Source: Oligella ureolytica DSM 18253 (GTDB taxonomy: Bacteria > Pseudomonadota > Gammaproteobacteria > Burkholderiales > Burkholderiaceae_B). From it: 64,000 bases of DNA. The notes beneath the pieces were generated by a model, which had not been told where the DNA came from, made no database searches, and saw only the letters and a program-made list of their open reading frames with translations. The stretch spans positions 1 through 64,000 of the forward strand of contig NZ_KB892324.1 in the NCBI RefSeq assembly GCF_000373745.1, given 5' to 3'. The translations under genes were made by a program, and so were the position numbers. Below, in pieces: positions 51,824 through 60,721 of the stretch. Each line of letters starts with the position of its first letter. Position 1 is the first letter of the stretch.

Positions 51824-53350
51824 TTAGCTGCTTAATGACGTGCTATGACTTCCGTCATTGAGCAGACCGCTATCGCTTTGACCTGTGCCTGTGTTGTCTT
51901 CTGCCTGCCAGCCTCCGCCTAGTGCTTTATATAAGTCCAACATCGCTTGGCTTTTAGCCAGATTTAACTCCAGCAGTTGAGTTTGTAGCTCATTAAGTTG
52001 CAGGCGTGATTCAAGTACCCGGTCCAGGGTGGCTTCTCCGTGTTCAAAAAGCTTTGTCGCTGCGGTAACTTGGCGTCGTGAGCGATTATTTGCTTCTTGT
52101 AGCTGGTCTGCTTGTTGACGTAAGAGGTATTGGGCATGATAGGCACTGTCAACATCTGCAAGTGCTGAGAGTACTGAGTGGTCATACTCCAATAAGGCTG
52201 CTCGTAGCTTGGCATCTTTGCTGTCAATATTGGCTTGGATGCGTCCGGCAGTAAAAATAGGCAGTTGCACGCCAACACTGACCAAACTGGAGAAACCGTG
52301 CATATCAGGTAAGTCACTATCTAAGCTGATCACTCCTCCTTGGCCTAAGAAATTGATTTTAAAGCGCGGTAGTAAGTCGGCCTGCGCGCTGGCTAATTGA
52401 GCCGATGCTGCGTAAACCAACGCTTGGTTGGCACGTATATCGGGTCGGCGATTAAGGACATTGGCAGGCGTTTGTCCGCTTGGCATGGGTGGTGTTTGTG
52501 TGGCTAATAGGCGTTGTGTCGGCTTCAGTTTAAAGTGTTGTGGCACTTGGCCGATTAAGACAGAAATGCGACGTTCTGCCTCTGCCTTTTGTGCTTCTAA
52601 TATGGTGCGGGCAGCCGTAGCCGCCTGGATTTGAGTTTCGATTTGTAGCCTATCGTAGGCCGTTGCTTGACCTGCCTCAAAACGACCGTTGACATAGCGT
52701 AATAAGCTGTTTAAATGCTGTATTTGTTGGCTACTAAGGCGCTGCTTTTCGCCAAAGTACATCCATTGGCTATAGTAATTCGCGATGTCTGTGCTTAACA
52801 GCATCTGTGCCGCGTGCCATTCTTCAGCGCGAGCAATGGCCCCTTGGGTAGCTGCATCAATATCCGCTTGCTTATGTCCAAAAAAGTCCGGCTCCCATGA
52901 TGCCGCAAGGCCCCCACTAAGGCCGGCGGCATCTAAGCTGAGGTGCTTATCGCCTAAGTTGGTGTCGAGCGTGCCTAAAAGCTCACGAGCATCACGACCG
53001 ATCGGATTACGCACGCGGTTGGCAGTGCCGATAGCCGTTGCTGTAGCCCCTACTTCAGGGCCTAGATTAGCTCGAGCAGCGCGTGCCATCGCACGGGCGC
53101 TTTCCAAATTGGCACGGGTTGCCGCTAGGTCTTTATTGTTGTTGAGGGCTAATTCAATGAGCTCAGTTAATTGCGGGTCCTCCCAACTTAGCCACCATCG
53201 ATCTAAGTCAACGGCCATTGAACCCAGAGAATATTCAAAACTGTCAGGTAATTCTACATCGCTTTTTAGATTGAGATCTGTGCCTGCACAAGCTGTTAAT
53301 AGGCTCGTTATGAGGATTAGGGCAAGTGGTTTGGGATTGAAGTAACTCAT
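51824..53350 (-). CDS. Outer-membrane efflux lipoprotein (TolC/NodT family)
   Basis: A 508-residue outer-membrane factor. The signal peptide ends in the lipobox LLTAC (lipidated Cys about residue 21). Two OEP repeats follow: the first with LTELIELALNNNKDLAATRA (about 59-78), the second with NVLNRRPDIRANQALVYAAS (about 285-304), the hallmark RRPDI motif and long alpha-helical barrels. It forms the exit duct for an exporter. As the last gene of the leftward YhiI-RbbA-YhhJ operon, it should pair with that ABC exporter. It ends convergent with arsR. Confidence 0.9.
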   Translation of the reverse strand: MSYFNPKPLALILITSLLTACAGTDLNLKSDVELPDSFEYSLGSMAVDLDRWWLSWEDPQLTELIELALNNNKDLAATRANLESARAMARAARANLGPEVGATATAIGTANRVRNPIGRDARELLGTLDTNLGDKHLSLDAAGLSGGLAASWEPDFFGHKQADIDAATQGAIARAEEWHAAQMLLSTDIANYYSQWMYFGEKQRLSSQQIQHLNSLLRYVNGRFEAGQATAYDRLQIETQIQAATAARTILEAQKAEAERRISVLIGQVPQHFKLKPTQRLLATQTPPMPSGQTPANVLNRRPDIRANQALVYAASAQLASAQADLLPRFKINFLGQGGVISLDSDLPDMHGFSSLVSVGVQLPIFTAGRIQANIDSKDAKLRAALLEYDHSVLSALADVDSAYHAQYLLRQQADQLQEANNRSRRQVTAATKLFEHGEATLDRVLESRLQLNELQTQLLELNLAKSQAMLDLYKALGGGWQAEDNTGTGQSDSGLLNDGSHSTSLSS

Positions 53351-53372
53351 TGGGTCATTAACCTTGGTGTTA

Positions 53373-54500
53373 TTAGCCTTGATTGCTTAGCATTTTTTTA
53401 AAGCGAAATAGCGCTAAGGTAAAAAATACAATGGCCATGATGCTCATATAAATTAAGTTTGGCCAAATAATATCGATGCCGGCTTGGCGATTAAGGATGT
53501 TTTGTGTGGTTTGTACAAATTGTGTTTGTGGCGAAAATAATGTCATTACTTGCACCCAATCGGGCATGCCTTCGCGAGGAGATTCGCCACCTGATAAAAG
53601 TCGCATAACCACATAAACCGGTATCACTAGTAAACCGAATTGTGGCATAGTGGGTGCGATAGTACTTAATAAAATGCCTAAGGAGCTGACTGAGAATAGG
53701 AAAATCATCAAGCTCAGTAAAAATAAAGGCACTGACCCTACCAGCGGAATTCCAAGCCATAGATTGATCACCAAATATAGGGACAAGACGGATGCGATGG
53801 TAATGACAATGGAGTTACTGATGACTTTGGCCATGGCAATTTCAAAGGCCCTTACAGGCATGACTAGCAAGTGTTCAATCGTACCACGCTCTTTTTCACG
53901 AATAATGGCTGCACCTACTAACAGCATCGCGAGCAAAGACGCATTAGACACAATTTGCATGGGTCCGGCGAACCAAGTGTAATCTGCATTGGGATTGAAC
54001 AGGACCTTGGTGACCATCTCCATCGGTAGCTGAGAGAGGGGATTGCTTTGTAAAAAGTAGGTCGCTGTTTCTTCCATGACGACTTGTTGTATAAATGCAG
54101 CCCCAAGGCCGGCTTGGCTAACCGCCGTTGCATCAATGAGTAGTTGTAAGTCGGGATTGCGCTGTTGAATGAGATCTTTCTCATAATTTTCGGGAATAAC
54201 GAGGATAAAGGTGTATTGACTTGTATCCATTAAGCGATCGATTTCATCTTGCTCAATCAAAACAGGCGTTTGAAAATGTGGTGTTCTTAAGGCATCAATG
54301 AGACGCCAAGAGAGTGCAGAGCGGTCTTCATTGACAACAGCTACGGCGCCATTTTTTACTTCAACTGCAATCCCTTTAGCGACAGAGTAGGTCGCGACGC
54401 TAAACATGACAACAATCAGCCCCATCAGTACATAGTCACTTAGGACACTTTTAAATTCTTTTTGACAAAGATTCCAGATATTTCTTAGCGTGATCCACAT
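53373..54500 (-). CDS. ABC-2 type transporter permease (YhhJ-like)
   Basis: A 375-residue ABC-2 permease. An N-terminal transmembrane helix (about residues 20-42) is followed by a large periplasmic loop and about five C-terminal helices. The ABC-2 signature EKERGTIEHLLVMPVRAFEI (about 202-221) is present, as is the late LLSGGESPREGMPDWVQ. It resembles YhhJ, the partner of RbbA and the HlyD-type YhiI. It lies three bases after rbbA. Confidence 0.88.
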   Translation of the reverse strand: MWITLRNIWNLCQKEFKSVLSDYVLMGLIVVMFSVATYSVAKGIAVEVKNGAVAVVNEDRSALSWRLIDALRTPHFQTPVLIEQDEIDRLMDTSQYTFILVIPENYEKDLIQQRNPDLQLLIDATAVSQAGLGAAFIQQVVMEETATYFLQSNPLSQLPMEMVTKVLFNPNADYTWFAGPMQIVSNASLLAMLLVGAAIIREKERGTIEHLLVMPVRAFEIAMAKVISNSIVITIASVLSLYLVINLWLGIPLVGSVPLFLLSLMIFLFSVSSLGILLSTIAPTMPQFGLLVIPVYVVMRLLSGGESPREGMPDWVQVMTLFSPQTQFVQTTQNILNRQAGIDIIWPNLIYMSIMAIVFFTLALFRFKKMLSNQG

Positions 54501-54503
54501 ACT

Positions 54504-57269
54504 CTATTTCTCCTGCTTTTTTAAAAAGCTGCTGGCTAATAATAAGTAGCTAATGGCAAATGCAGCGAGAATTAAATAGTAGTTCATAAAATCAGGCCAA
54601 GATAGGCCTTTGGAAAAAGAACCGATGATGATTCTTTGAAACCAAGCGCTTGGAAACAGGTGAGCAATCCATACATTGGCCCCTTCTAATGAGGAGACTG
54701 GGGTCAGCATGCCGGAGAAGTTTAAGGATGGGATCATCGTTAAAATAGCAGAACCAAAAATAGCGGCTACTTGAGAGGTGGCAAAGCAAGAGACTAATAA
54801 CCCTAGTGAGGTGGCGGCCCAAGCAATGCAAAAAGCGCCAAAGAAGAGCGCGCTGAAAGAGCCGGTAATAGGCACTTGTAGAATCAGTATAGAAATCAAT
54901 AGCAAGATAAAGAAGCTCAATAATGCCATCATGATGTAGGGAATTTGTTTCCCTATCAAAAACTGCATGACGGTCGCAGGTGAACCATAAAGATTCACAA
55001 TCGAACCGATCTCCCTTTCGCGGACGACACCTAGCGCAGTCATCATGGCGGGTATGAGCATCATGGACATCATCATCATGCCGGGGGCGATTGAAACAAT
55101 GCTGTTAAAGGATTGGTTATAGACAAAACGTGTTTGTAATTGGGCTGCGGGACTCGTACTGTGCCCCATTTCTTGAGCTAAGTTTTGGCTATAGCCACTC
55201 ATGATGCCGATGAGATAAGACTTAATGTTTTCACCTGTAAATGGCATGGAACCATCCACATAAAACGACAGCTCGGGTTGGCGCTGTTGTATGAGGTCCA
55301 AACCGAAATCTGGAGGTATCTCTACTACAAGGCGAATTTTACCAGTTTGAATAATATGTTCAAATTCCTCATCATTGTGAAGTACCATGCGCTGATTGAA
55401 GTAAGGTGAGCTGCTCAGTTGCGTGATCAGCTCTTGGCTGATTTGACTTTGGTCTTGGTCATACACCGCAAAATTAATATTGCGCACATCAAAGGTAATA
55501 CCTAAGGCAGAGAAAAATACCAGAACAACAGGTCCGAGCAGCACGAACAGTAGACGTACCGGATCACGCAATAATTCTTTGTTTTCACGTACCGCAAAAG
55601 CGAGAATATTATTGATGGGGCGACTTCTTGGTTTGGCTTGTTCTTGATGGGTATGGGGCGAGTTTAGTTGTGGTTTTTCGTTGGTTAATTCGGGTGATGC
55701 ATGGGCTTTGTCGTGATTTTCAGCCTCTTCTAAATAGGCAATAAACGCTTCTTCAAGATTTTCTGCGTTTTGTGCTTCGACCAGTGCTTGGGGCTTGTCT
55801 TGGGCTAAGACTTTGCCCTGGTGCATAAATGAAATACGATCACACCAACCTGCCTCATTCATGAAGTGAGTCGAGACAAAAATGGTGATCTTGTCATTAC
55901 GCGAGAGGTTGATCAGATAATCCCAAAACATATCCCGGGCAGAGGGATCAACGCCTGAGGTCGGTTCATCTAAAATTAAGACTTCAGGTTTGTGCAGACA
56001 TGCCGCAGCGAGTTGTAATCGTTGCCTCAAGCCCAGAGATAATGAGGAGGGCAGCTCATCTTCATAGTCTTTGATTTTAAACTTCTCTAAAGAATCCTCT
56101 ACTGCAGCCACGGCGTCCTGAGTGCTTAATTGGTAAAGTTTGGCGTGCAGATCAAGATTTGCGCGAACCGTTAATTCTTCATAGAGTGAAAAGCTTTGTG
56201 ACATATAACCGACCCGCATGCGGGTATTGATGTCGTTGGCGTCAGTTGCTTTGCCAAGTAACTCTGCCTTACCGGAGCTGGGTTCCAGTAGACCAGTAAG
56301 CATTTTCATGGTGGTTGATTTACCGCAACCGTTAGATCCTAGAAAACCAAAAATTTCACCGCGAGGGATCTCAAAGCTGACATTGTCTACGGCAGTAAAA
56401 TCACCAAACTTTTTGGTGAGATTTTCAGCCTTAATGGCTAGTGGCGCGTCTGGATCCGCTTCAAAAGGCGGGATATTGTCAAAGTCAAAATAATAGTCGC
56501 GTTCAGGCAGCAGTTTGACGTAGGCTTCTTCTAAGGTTTTACTGTTCGTGTTTTTTAACACGTTTTTTGTGCTGTCGGCCGCCAGAAGCTTACCGGCATT
56601 CATCGCCAACAAGTACTCAAAGCGCTCTGCTTCCTCAATGTACGCCGTGGAAACAATCACCGTCATGCCTTCAGATTCTGCCTGTAACTCGTCGACTAAA
56701 TCCCAGAACTGACGACGAGATAAGGGGTCAACGCCGGTCGTAGGCTCATCTAAAATCAATAAGTCCGGATCGTTAATGAGTGCGCAGCATAGACTGAGTT
56801 TTTGTTTCATACCGCCGGAGAGCTTAGCGGCTTGTCGATCTGGAAAAGGATCTAAGGCGGTGGCTTTGAGTAAACGCTCGATTTTTGCTTCACGCTCATG
56901 ACTGCTTAAGCCATATAAGTTGGCATGAAACTCAATATTTTCTTTGATACTGAGGGTGGGGTATAGGTTTTTGCCCAAGCCTTGGGGCATAAAAGCAACT
57001 TTAAAGGCGTTGTCTTCACGCTCGCGGCGTATGGCGACATCATTGCCTAATACCTTGATGGAACCTTGCTGTAGTATTTTTACGCCGGCAATGAGCGATA
57101 GTAGGGTGGATTTACCTACGCCATCAGGGCCGATGAGACTGATTGTCTTACCGCGTTCAATACGTAGGCTGACATTATTAACCGCCTCGGTTTTGCCATA
57201 GTGATGACTAACACCTTCAACCTCAACGGCATAGCGTTTGTTTTCGGAAAGGTCGTGTTGATTAGACAT
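54504..57269 (-). CDS. rbbA: Fused two-ATPase/permease ABC exporter (RbbA family)
   Basis: A 921-residue protein with two ABC ATPase domains and a C-terminal ABC-2 permease, the RbbA/YhiH architecture (E. coli 911). Domain 1 has Walker A GPDGVGKSTLL (about 40-50), signature LSGGMKQKLSL and Walker B LLILDEPTTGVDP, with STAYIEEAERFE instead of the H-loop His. Domain 2 (about 277-500) has GSNGCGKSTTM, a degenerate signature SLGLRQRLQLAAA and LILDEPTSGVDP. The permease (about 570-921) has REREIGSIVNLYGSPATVM and several helices. RbbA was named for ribosome binding, but its context here is an exporter with HlyD and an OM factor. Confidence 0.9.
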   Translation of the reverse strand: MSNQHDLSENKRYAVEVEGVSHHYGKTEAVNNVSLRIERGKTISLIGPDGVGKSTLLSLIAGVKILQQGSIKVLGNDVAIRREREDNAFKVAFMPQGLGKNLYPTLSIKENIEFHANLYGLSSHEREAKIERLLKATALDPFPDRQAAKLSGGMKQKLSLCCALINDPDLLILDEPTTGVDPLSRRQFWDLVDELQAESEGMTVIVSTAYIEEAERFEYLLAMNAGKLLAADSTKNVLKNTNSKTLEEAYVKLLPERDYYFDFDNIPPFEADPDAPLAIKAENLTKKFGDFTAVDNVSFEIPRGEIFGFLGSNGCGKSTTMKMLTGLLEPSSGKAELLGKATDANDINTRMRVGYMSQSFSLYEELTVRANLDLHAKLYQLSTQDAVAAVEDSLEKFKIKDYEDELPSSLSLGLRQRLQLAAACLHKPEVLILDEPTSGVDPSARDMFWDYLINLSRNDKITIFVSTHFMNEAGWCDRISFMHQGKVLAQDKPQALVEAQNAENLEEAFIAYLEEAENHDKAHASPELTNEKPQLNSPHTHQEQAKPRSRPINNILAFAVRENKELLRDPVRLLFVLLGPVVLVFFSALGITFDVRNINFAVYDQDQSQISQELITQLSSSPYFNQRMVLHNDEEFEHIIQTGKIRLVVEIPPDFGLDLIQQRQPELSFYVDGSMPFTGENIKSYLIGIMSGYSQNLAQEMGHSTSPAAQLQTRFVYNQSFNSIVSIAPGMMMMSMMLIPAMMTALGVVREREIGSIVNLYGSPATVMQFLIGKQIPYIMMALLSFFILLLISILILQVPITGSFSALFFGAFCIAWAATSLGLLVSCFATSQVAAIFGSAILTMIPSLNFSGMLTPVSSLEGANVWIAHLFPSAWFQRIIIGSFSKGLSWPDFMNYYLILAAFAISYLLLASSFLKKQEK

Positions 57270-57301
57270 GGCAGGTAGCGTGTAAGTTTAGCGGTTTGAG
57301 T

Positions 57302-58270
57302 TTAAGGTAAGCTCACCTCAAGTTCTGAGGGCCATTGCTCAGCAGTGGTTTTTACATAGCCTATCCCGGTCAACCCGCTTTTTAGGTAGTTCTGATGAAC
57401 GATGGCTACCTCGGCAGGTATTTTAAGCTCGACACGGTAGGTGAGTTTTTGACGTTCTTCGCTGGTTTCCACTGTTTTGGGTGTAAATTGCGCTTGCGCT
57501 GAAATAAAACTGATTGTCGCCGGCCAAACATAATCCTGCCCATCCAGCAAAATGCGTGCTTCGTCACCCAGTCCAATCCGGCTAATACTTTCTGTAGGTA
57601 GATAAAGGTACATGCGTGTATTGCTTGGGTCGAGTAGACTCATGACCGGATGGCCGGCAGCGATCACATTACCCGGTTGGGCAAAGCGATACTCGACGAT
57701 GCCGTCAACGGGTGCTTGTATCACTAAATCACGGGTGGTGGCTTGGGAAGCTTTGATTTGAGCCTCCGCCTGTTGTACCGCTGCCTCGGCTTGTGCCTTG
57801 GCCGCTTCGGCGGCCTCTACCGCTGCTTGTTGAGCATTCACTGCAATTGAACGCTTATTGAGCTCTGTTGCTGAAATTAAATTATCGCGACGCAGTGCTT
57901 TGGCGTTGTCCAGCTCCACGTGTGCTAGACGCAATTGCTCTTGGTGTGCCTTAATCTCAGCGTCTGCTTGTGCGACTGCTTTTTCAGCCTGAGTACGTTG
58001 GGCAAGGGCGGCATCTAATTGACTGTCGTACTGATCAGAAGAAAGAGTGACGAGATCATCACCTTTTGCTATGTTGTCACCTTCATCTGTGAGAACCTCT
58101 GCCACACGTCCTGCATATAAGCTGGCTACATCAATTCGTTCTAGTTGTAAGCGCCCATTGGAGCGAGCAAAACCTTCAGGCTCACGGTCTAGCTGCTGTT
58201 GGTTATAGTAATAGGCACCAGCACCAACGATGATGACTAGAATAAATAGAATAATCCAGGATTTTTTCAT
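57302..58270 (-). CDS. HlyD-family periplasmic adaptor (YhiI-like)
   Basis: A 322-residue membrane-fusion protein. A single N-terminal membrane anchor (WIILFILVIIVGAGAYYY, about 4-21) precedes a split biotinyl-lipoyl domain with VAEVLTDEGDNIAKGDDLVT and DLVIQAPVDGIVEYRFAQPG (about 180-199). Between these lies a long coiled-coil hairpin (about 78-180, Ala/Glu/Gln-rich). It links the RbbA/YhhJ exporter to the outer-membrane lipoprotein encoded downstream. It follows gshA by 20 bases. Confidence 0.9.
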   Translation of the reverse strand: MKKSWIILFILVIIVGAGAYYYNQQQLDREPEGFARSNGRLQLERIDVASLYAGRVAEVLTDEGDNIAKGDDLVTLSSDQYDSQLDAALAQRTQAEKAVAQADAEIKAHQEQLRLAHVELDNAKALRRDNLISATELNKRSIAVNAQQAAVEAAEAAKAQAEAAVQQAEAQIKASQATTRDLVIQAPVDGIVEYRFAQPGNVIAAGHPVMSLLDPSNTRMYLYLPTESISRIGLGDEARILLDGQDYVWPATISFISAQAQFTPKTVETSEERQKLTYRVELKIPAEVAIVHQNYLKSGLTGIGYVKTTAEQWPSELEVSLP

Positions 58271-58290
58271 ATGCAGATCGCTTGTTTGGT

Positions 58291-59874
58291 TTAGATGGCT
58301 TCAGATTCACTTTCCGCTTCGGATTCGGGTTTGATCAGGCTATTTTCAAAACGAACCATATACTCTTCAAAACTGATTTGATCACTTGCTTCAATCTCTG
58401 CCTGTGCCTCTAAAGATCGTGCAGTTTCTGCTTTATAAGCGCCTTCGACGGCTGGCGTTAAATCGATATTGCGAAGCTGTGTAGAGTGCTTAAAGCTGTT
58501 TTGCTTAGTAAACTCATTAAAGCTTAAACCACTATGTTTGACTACGTCAAGGTAGCGTGCAGAAGGTGTCAAGTTGACATCCTCAAGTTTCGCTTTTTGG
58601 GCTGCCAGTGCTTGGCTATGTGCTTTAGTTTGGTATACCTCATCAAGTAGCTCTGCATAGGGTAGTAGATTGTCCATAATCTCCAGCCCCCAAGTTTTGA
58701 GCTCTACTGTGCGCCCTAAGCGCTCTAAGGTGAGTCCGGGTTTGCGACCTTCAACCACGACTTTGCTAAAGTTTCTATCCGTTTCATCGCAGTCATCGTC
58801 TGCATTAAATAGAGGACTGTTTTCAGCGGCACAATAAACTAAGAAGGTGTCTAAGAAATAAGCCGTCTCGGGACTGATGCCCAAAGGCTCAAAAGGGTCA
58901 ATATCTAAGCAGCGAACCTCAATATACTGTACGCCACGGTTAATTAAGGCGTTGTTAGGGCGCTCACCGTCTTTGGCTGTGCGTTTTGGCCTAATGCTGG
59001 CGTAGTACTCATTTTCAATTTGTAAAATACTGGTGTTTAGCTGAACCCATTCGCCATCACGGTGGGTGCCAATCTCTACGTATGGCTGCCAAGGCTTGGT
59101 AACCGCGTTGTAAATCAGAGAAACATAACTTTCGACATGGTTGTAGCAGGTACGGATATTAGATTGGGCGTCACTGGTGTAACCTAAATCGCTCATGCGT
59201 AAGCTGGTCGCATAAGGTAGGTAGAGACTATCTTCATCAAAGGCTTCTAGGCCATGGTTGCGACCCTCTAAAAAACTACGATTAACTAGCGGGGAGGCAC
59301 CGAATAAGTACATTAACAACCAGCTCGCACGCTTAAAGTTGCGGATTAAGCTCATATAGCCGACTGATTGGCGCTGCTTAGGATCACTGATCGTCGGTTC
59401 TAAATGCTGCCATAGCGCCGGCGGTAGGGAAAAGTTATAGTGAATGCCGGCGATGCATTGCATGGATTTGCCATAGCGTTCGGCTAAGCCTCGACGGTAG
59501 ACATGCTTTAGCATGCCGCTATTAGAGGTGCCGTAGTAGCCAATTGGAATCTGCTCTTCGGGTGGTAAGGCACAGGGAATGGACTGCATCCATAGCGACT
59601 GCTCACCAATATGTTGTAAAACAAAACTATGGACTTGCTGTAAGTCTACAAACAAACTATCAACATCATGAAAAGGCTTAGTCACCAGCTCCATCAGAGC
59701 TTCGGAGTAATCAATGGTGATCGACGGGTGGGTCAAGGCAGATCCTAGCGCTTTAGGGTGAGCGTCCAGCGCATAGCTTCCTTGTCCGTCAATGCGTAGG
59801 GCCTCTCGCTCGATACCTCTACCAATTTGCGCTAATAAGTCCTGCTGGGCTTTTATTGTTGTAAATTTAGACAC
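58291..59874 (-). CDS. gshA: Glutamate-cysteine ligase (E. coli-type GshA)
   Basis: A 527-residue ATP-grasp-unrelated glutamate-cysteine ligase of the gamma-proteobacterial class (E. coli 518 residues). It catalyses the first step of glutathione synthesis. Characteristic segments are IGRGIEREALRIDGQGSYAL (about 17-36), ITIDYSEALMELVTKP, IPIGYYGTSNSGMLKHVYRR, MQCIAGIHYNFSLP and the YIEVRCLDIDPFEPLGI block. It is apparently first of an operon with the exporter genes downstream. The C-terminal end is Glu/Ser-rich (SEAESESEAI), an unusual tail. Confidence 0.95.
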   Translation of the reverse strand: MSKFTTIKAQQDLLAQIGRGIEREALRIDGQGSYALDAHPKALGSALTHPSITIDYSEALMELVTKPFHDVDSLFVDLQQVHSFVLQHIGEQSLWMQSIPCALPPEEQIPIGYYGTSNSGMLKHVYRRGLAERYGKSMQCIAGIHYNFSLPPALWQHLEPTISDPKQRQSVGYMSLIRNFKRASWLLMYLFGASPLVNRSFLEGRNHGLEAFDEDSLYLPYATSLRMSDLGYTSDAQSNIRTCYNHVESYVSLIYNAVTKPWQPYVEIGTHRDGEWVQLNTSILQIENEYYASIRPKRTAKDGERPNNALINRGVQYIEVRCLDIDPFEPLGISPETAYFLDTFLVYCAAENSPLFNADDDCDETDRNFSKVVVEGRKPGLTLERLGRTVELKTWGLEIMDNLLPYAELLDEVYQTKAHSQALAAQKAKLEDVNLTPSARYLDVVKHSGLSFNEFTKQNSFKHSTQLRNIDLTPAVEGAYKAETARSLEAQAEIEASDQISFEEYMVRFENSLIKPESEAESESEAI

Positions 59875-60027
59875 AATGTGATCCTGTGAAATTCTTCAAA
59901 CTAAACTAACTAAAAATAGTATTTATGCTTATGTTAGCCTTATTAGTAAAGTTCCATTGTAATTCTTTCTGTGGTTGTGGGCTTTTTGTTTTAATTTAGA
60001 GATACTAATAGTTTTTAGGAATCAACT

Positions 60028-60627
60028 ATGGCGTGGCGTGATATTCATTCAATCAAGCGGTTTTTTAATAAAACCGTCCTGATTTCTGTGAGTTTATGTT
60101 GTGTGTTGCTATTGAGCGCATGTCAGGAGCAAGCGTGGTACACCGAGAGTGACACGGTCGATGGCTATCAGATCACGGCAGAATTTCCCTCTAAACCTTC
60201 TATTATGACACGCACTTATCAATTGCTAGCTGATGAAGTCGCTGCGCCTTTGAATATGGTGCAGTGGTTCGCTACGGATAGTGAAAATAGCTTCAATGTG
60301 AGCTACATTGTGGTGCCTAACCATCTAGATACTGATGTCGTTGTCAAGGAGTTATTACGTAGTATGACATTAAAACGAGACCCTCGTTTGGGCGTAGCGC
60401 CTGCTGAGTTTGTAGCGGAGTATGAGCAGGATTTACCGGCGATAGGTGAACCGTTTGATGTCGGGGTTAGTCTAGAGTCCAGGCACCTCAGTGCGACGGC
60501 GATGGTTGTACAAGAGGGTAATTTAGTCGTGCAGCTATATGCCGCAGGCGTGGGTAGTAATAAGAACTTCAACGATCAGCGCCAGCGCTTTTTTGAGCAG
60601 TTTAAAATTGGTGCTACAATCCCTTAA
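60028..60627 (+). CDS. Putative lipoprotein of unknown function
   Basis: A 199-residue protein not recognised as a member of a named family. A basic start (MAWRDIHSIKRFFNKTVLIS) leads to a hydrophobic helix and a lipobox-like LLSAC, so it is likely a lipid-anchored envelope protein (mature from about Cys-32). The mature part is soluble with alternating strands (YQITAEFPSKPSIMTRTYQL) and no repeats. It lies between gshA (divergent) and metX without obvious functional tie. A terminator is not evident before the metX riboswitch, so read-through is possible. Confidence 0.7.
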   Translation: MAWRDIHSIKRFFNKTVLISVSLCCVLLLSACQEQAWYTESDTVDGYQITAEFPSKPSIMTRTYQLLADEVAAPLNMVQWFATDSENSFNVSYIVVPNHLDTDVVVKELLRSMTLKRDPRLGVAPAEFVAEYEQDLPAIGEPFDVGVSLESRHLSATAMVVQEGNLVVQLYAAGVGSNKNFNDQRQRFFEQFKIGATIP

Positions 60628-60662
60628 TTGGGTTTTAAATTTAGCTCATCATTCGTGTTTGT

Positions 60663-60710
60663 GACGCCGATTTGTATGCTTGCGGGCGTCTAAAAATCCC
60701 GCTAAAAAGG
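60663..60710 (+). promoter_or_regulatory. SAM-II-like riboswitch in the metX leader
   Basis: The 5' leader forms an H-type pseudoknot. P1 is GACGC (60663-60667) with GCGTC (60686-60690), and P2 is GCGG (60682-60685) with CCGC (60699-60702). Right after P1 comes GATTT (60669-60673), as in SAM-II loop 1. The 3' end reads GCTAAAAAGG (60701-60710), identical to the conserved end of the SAM-II consensus remembered from the metX aptamer. The AAGG is the likely Shine-Dalgarno sequence, so SAM binding would hide it and repress translation of metX-metW. The placement upstream of homoserine acyltransferase matches the known role. Confidence 0.82.
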
Positions 60711-60721
60711 TTTTCATTCAT

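Noticed and set aside
60680-60721. Upstream TTG start for metX adding 14 residues
   Set aside because: The added codons run through the conserved riboswitch and its ribosome site and have no homology.
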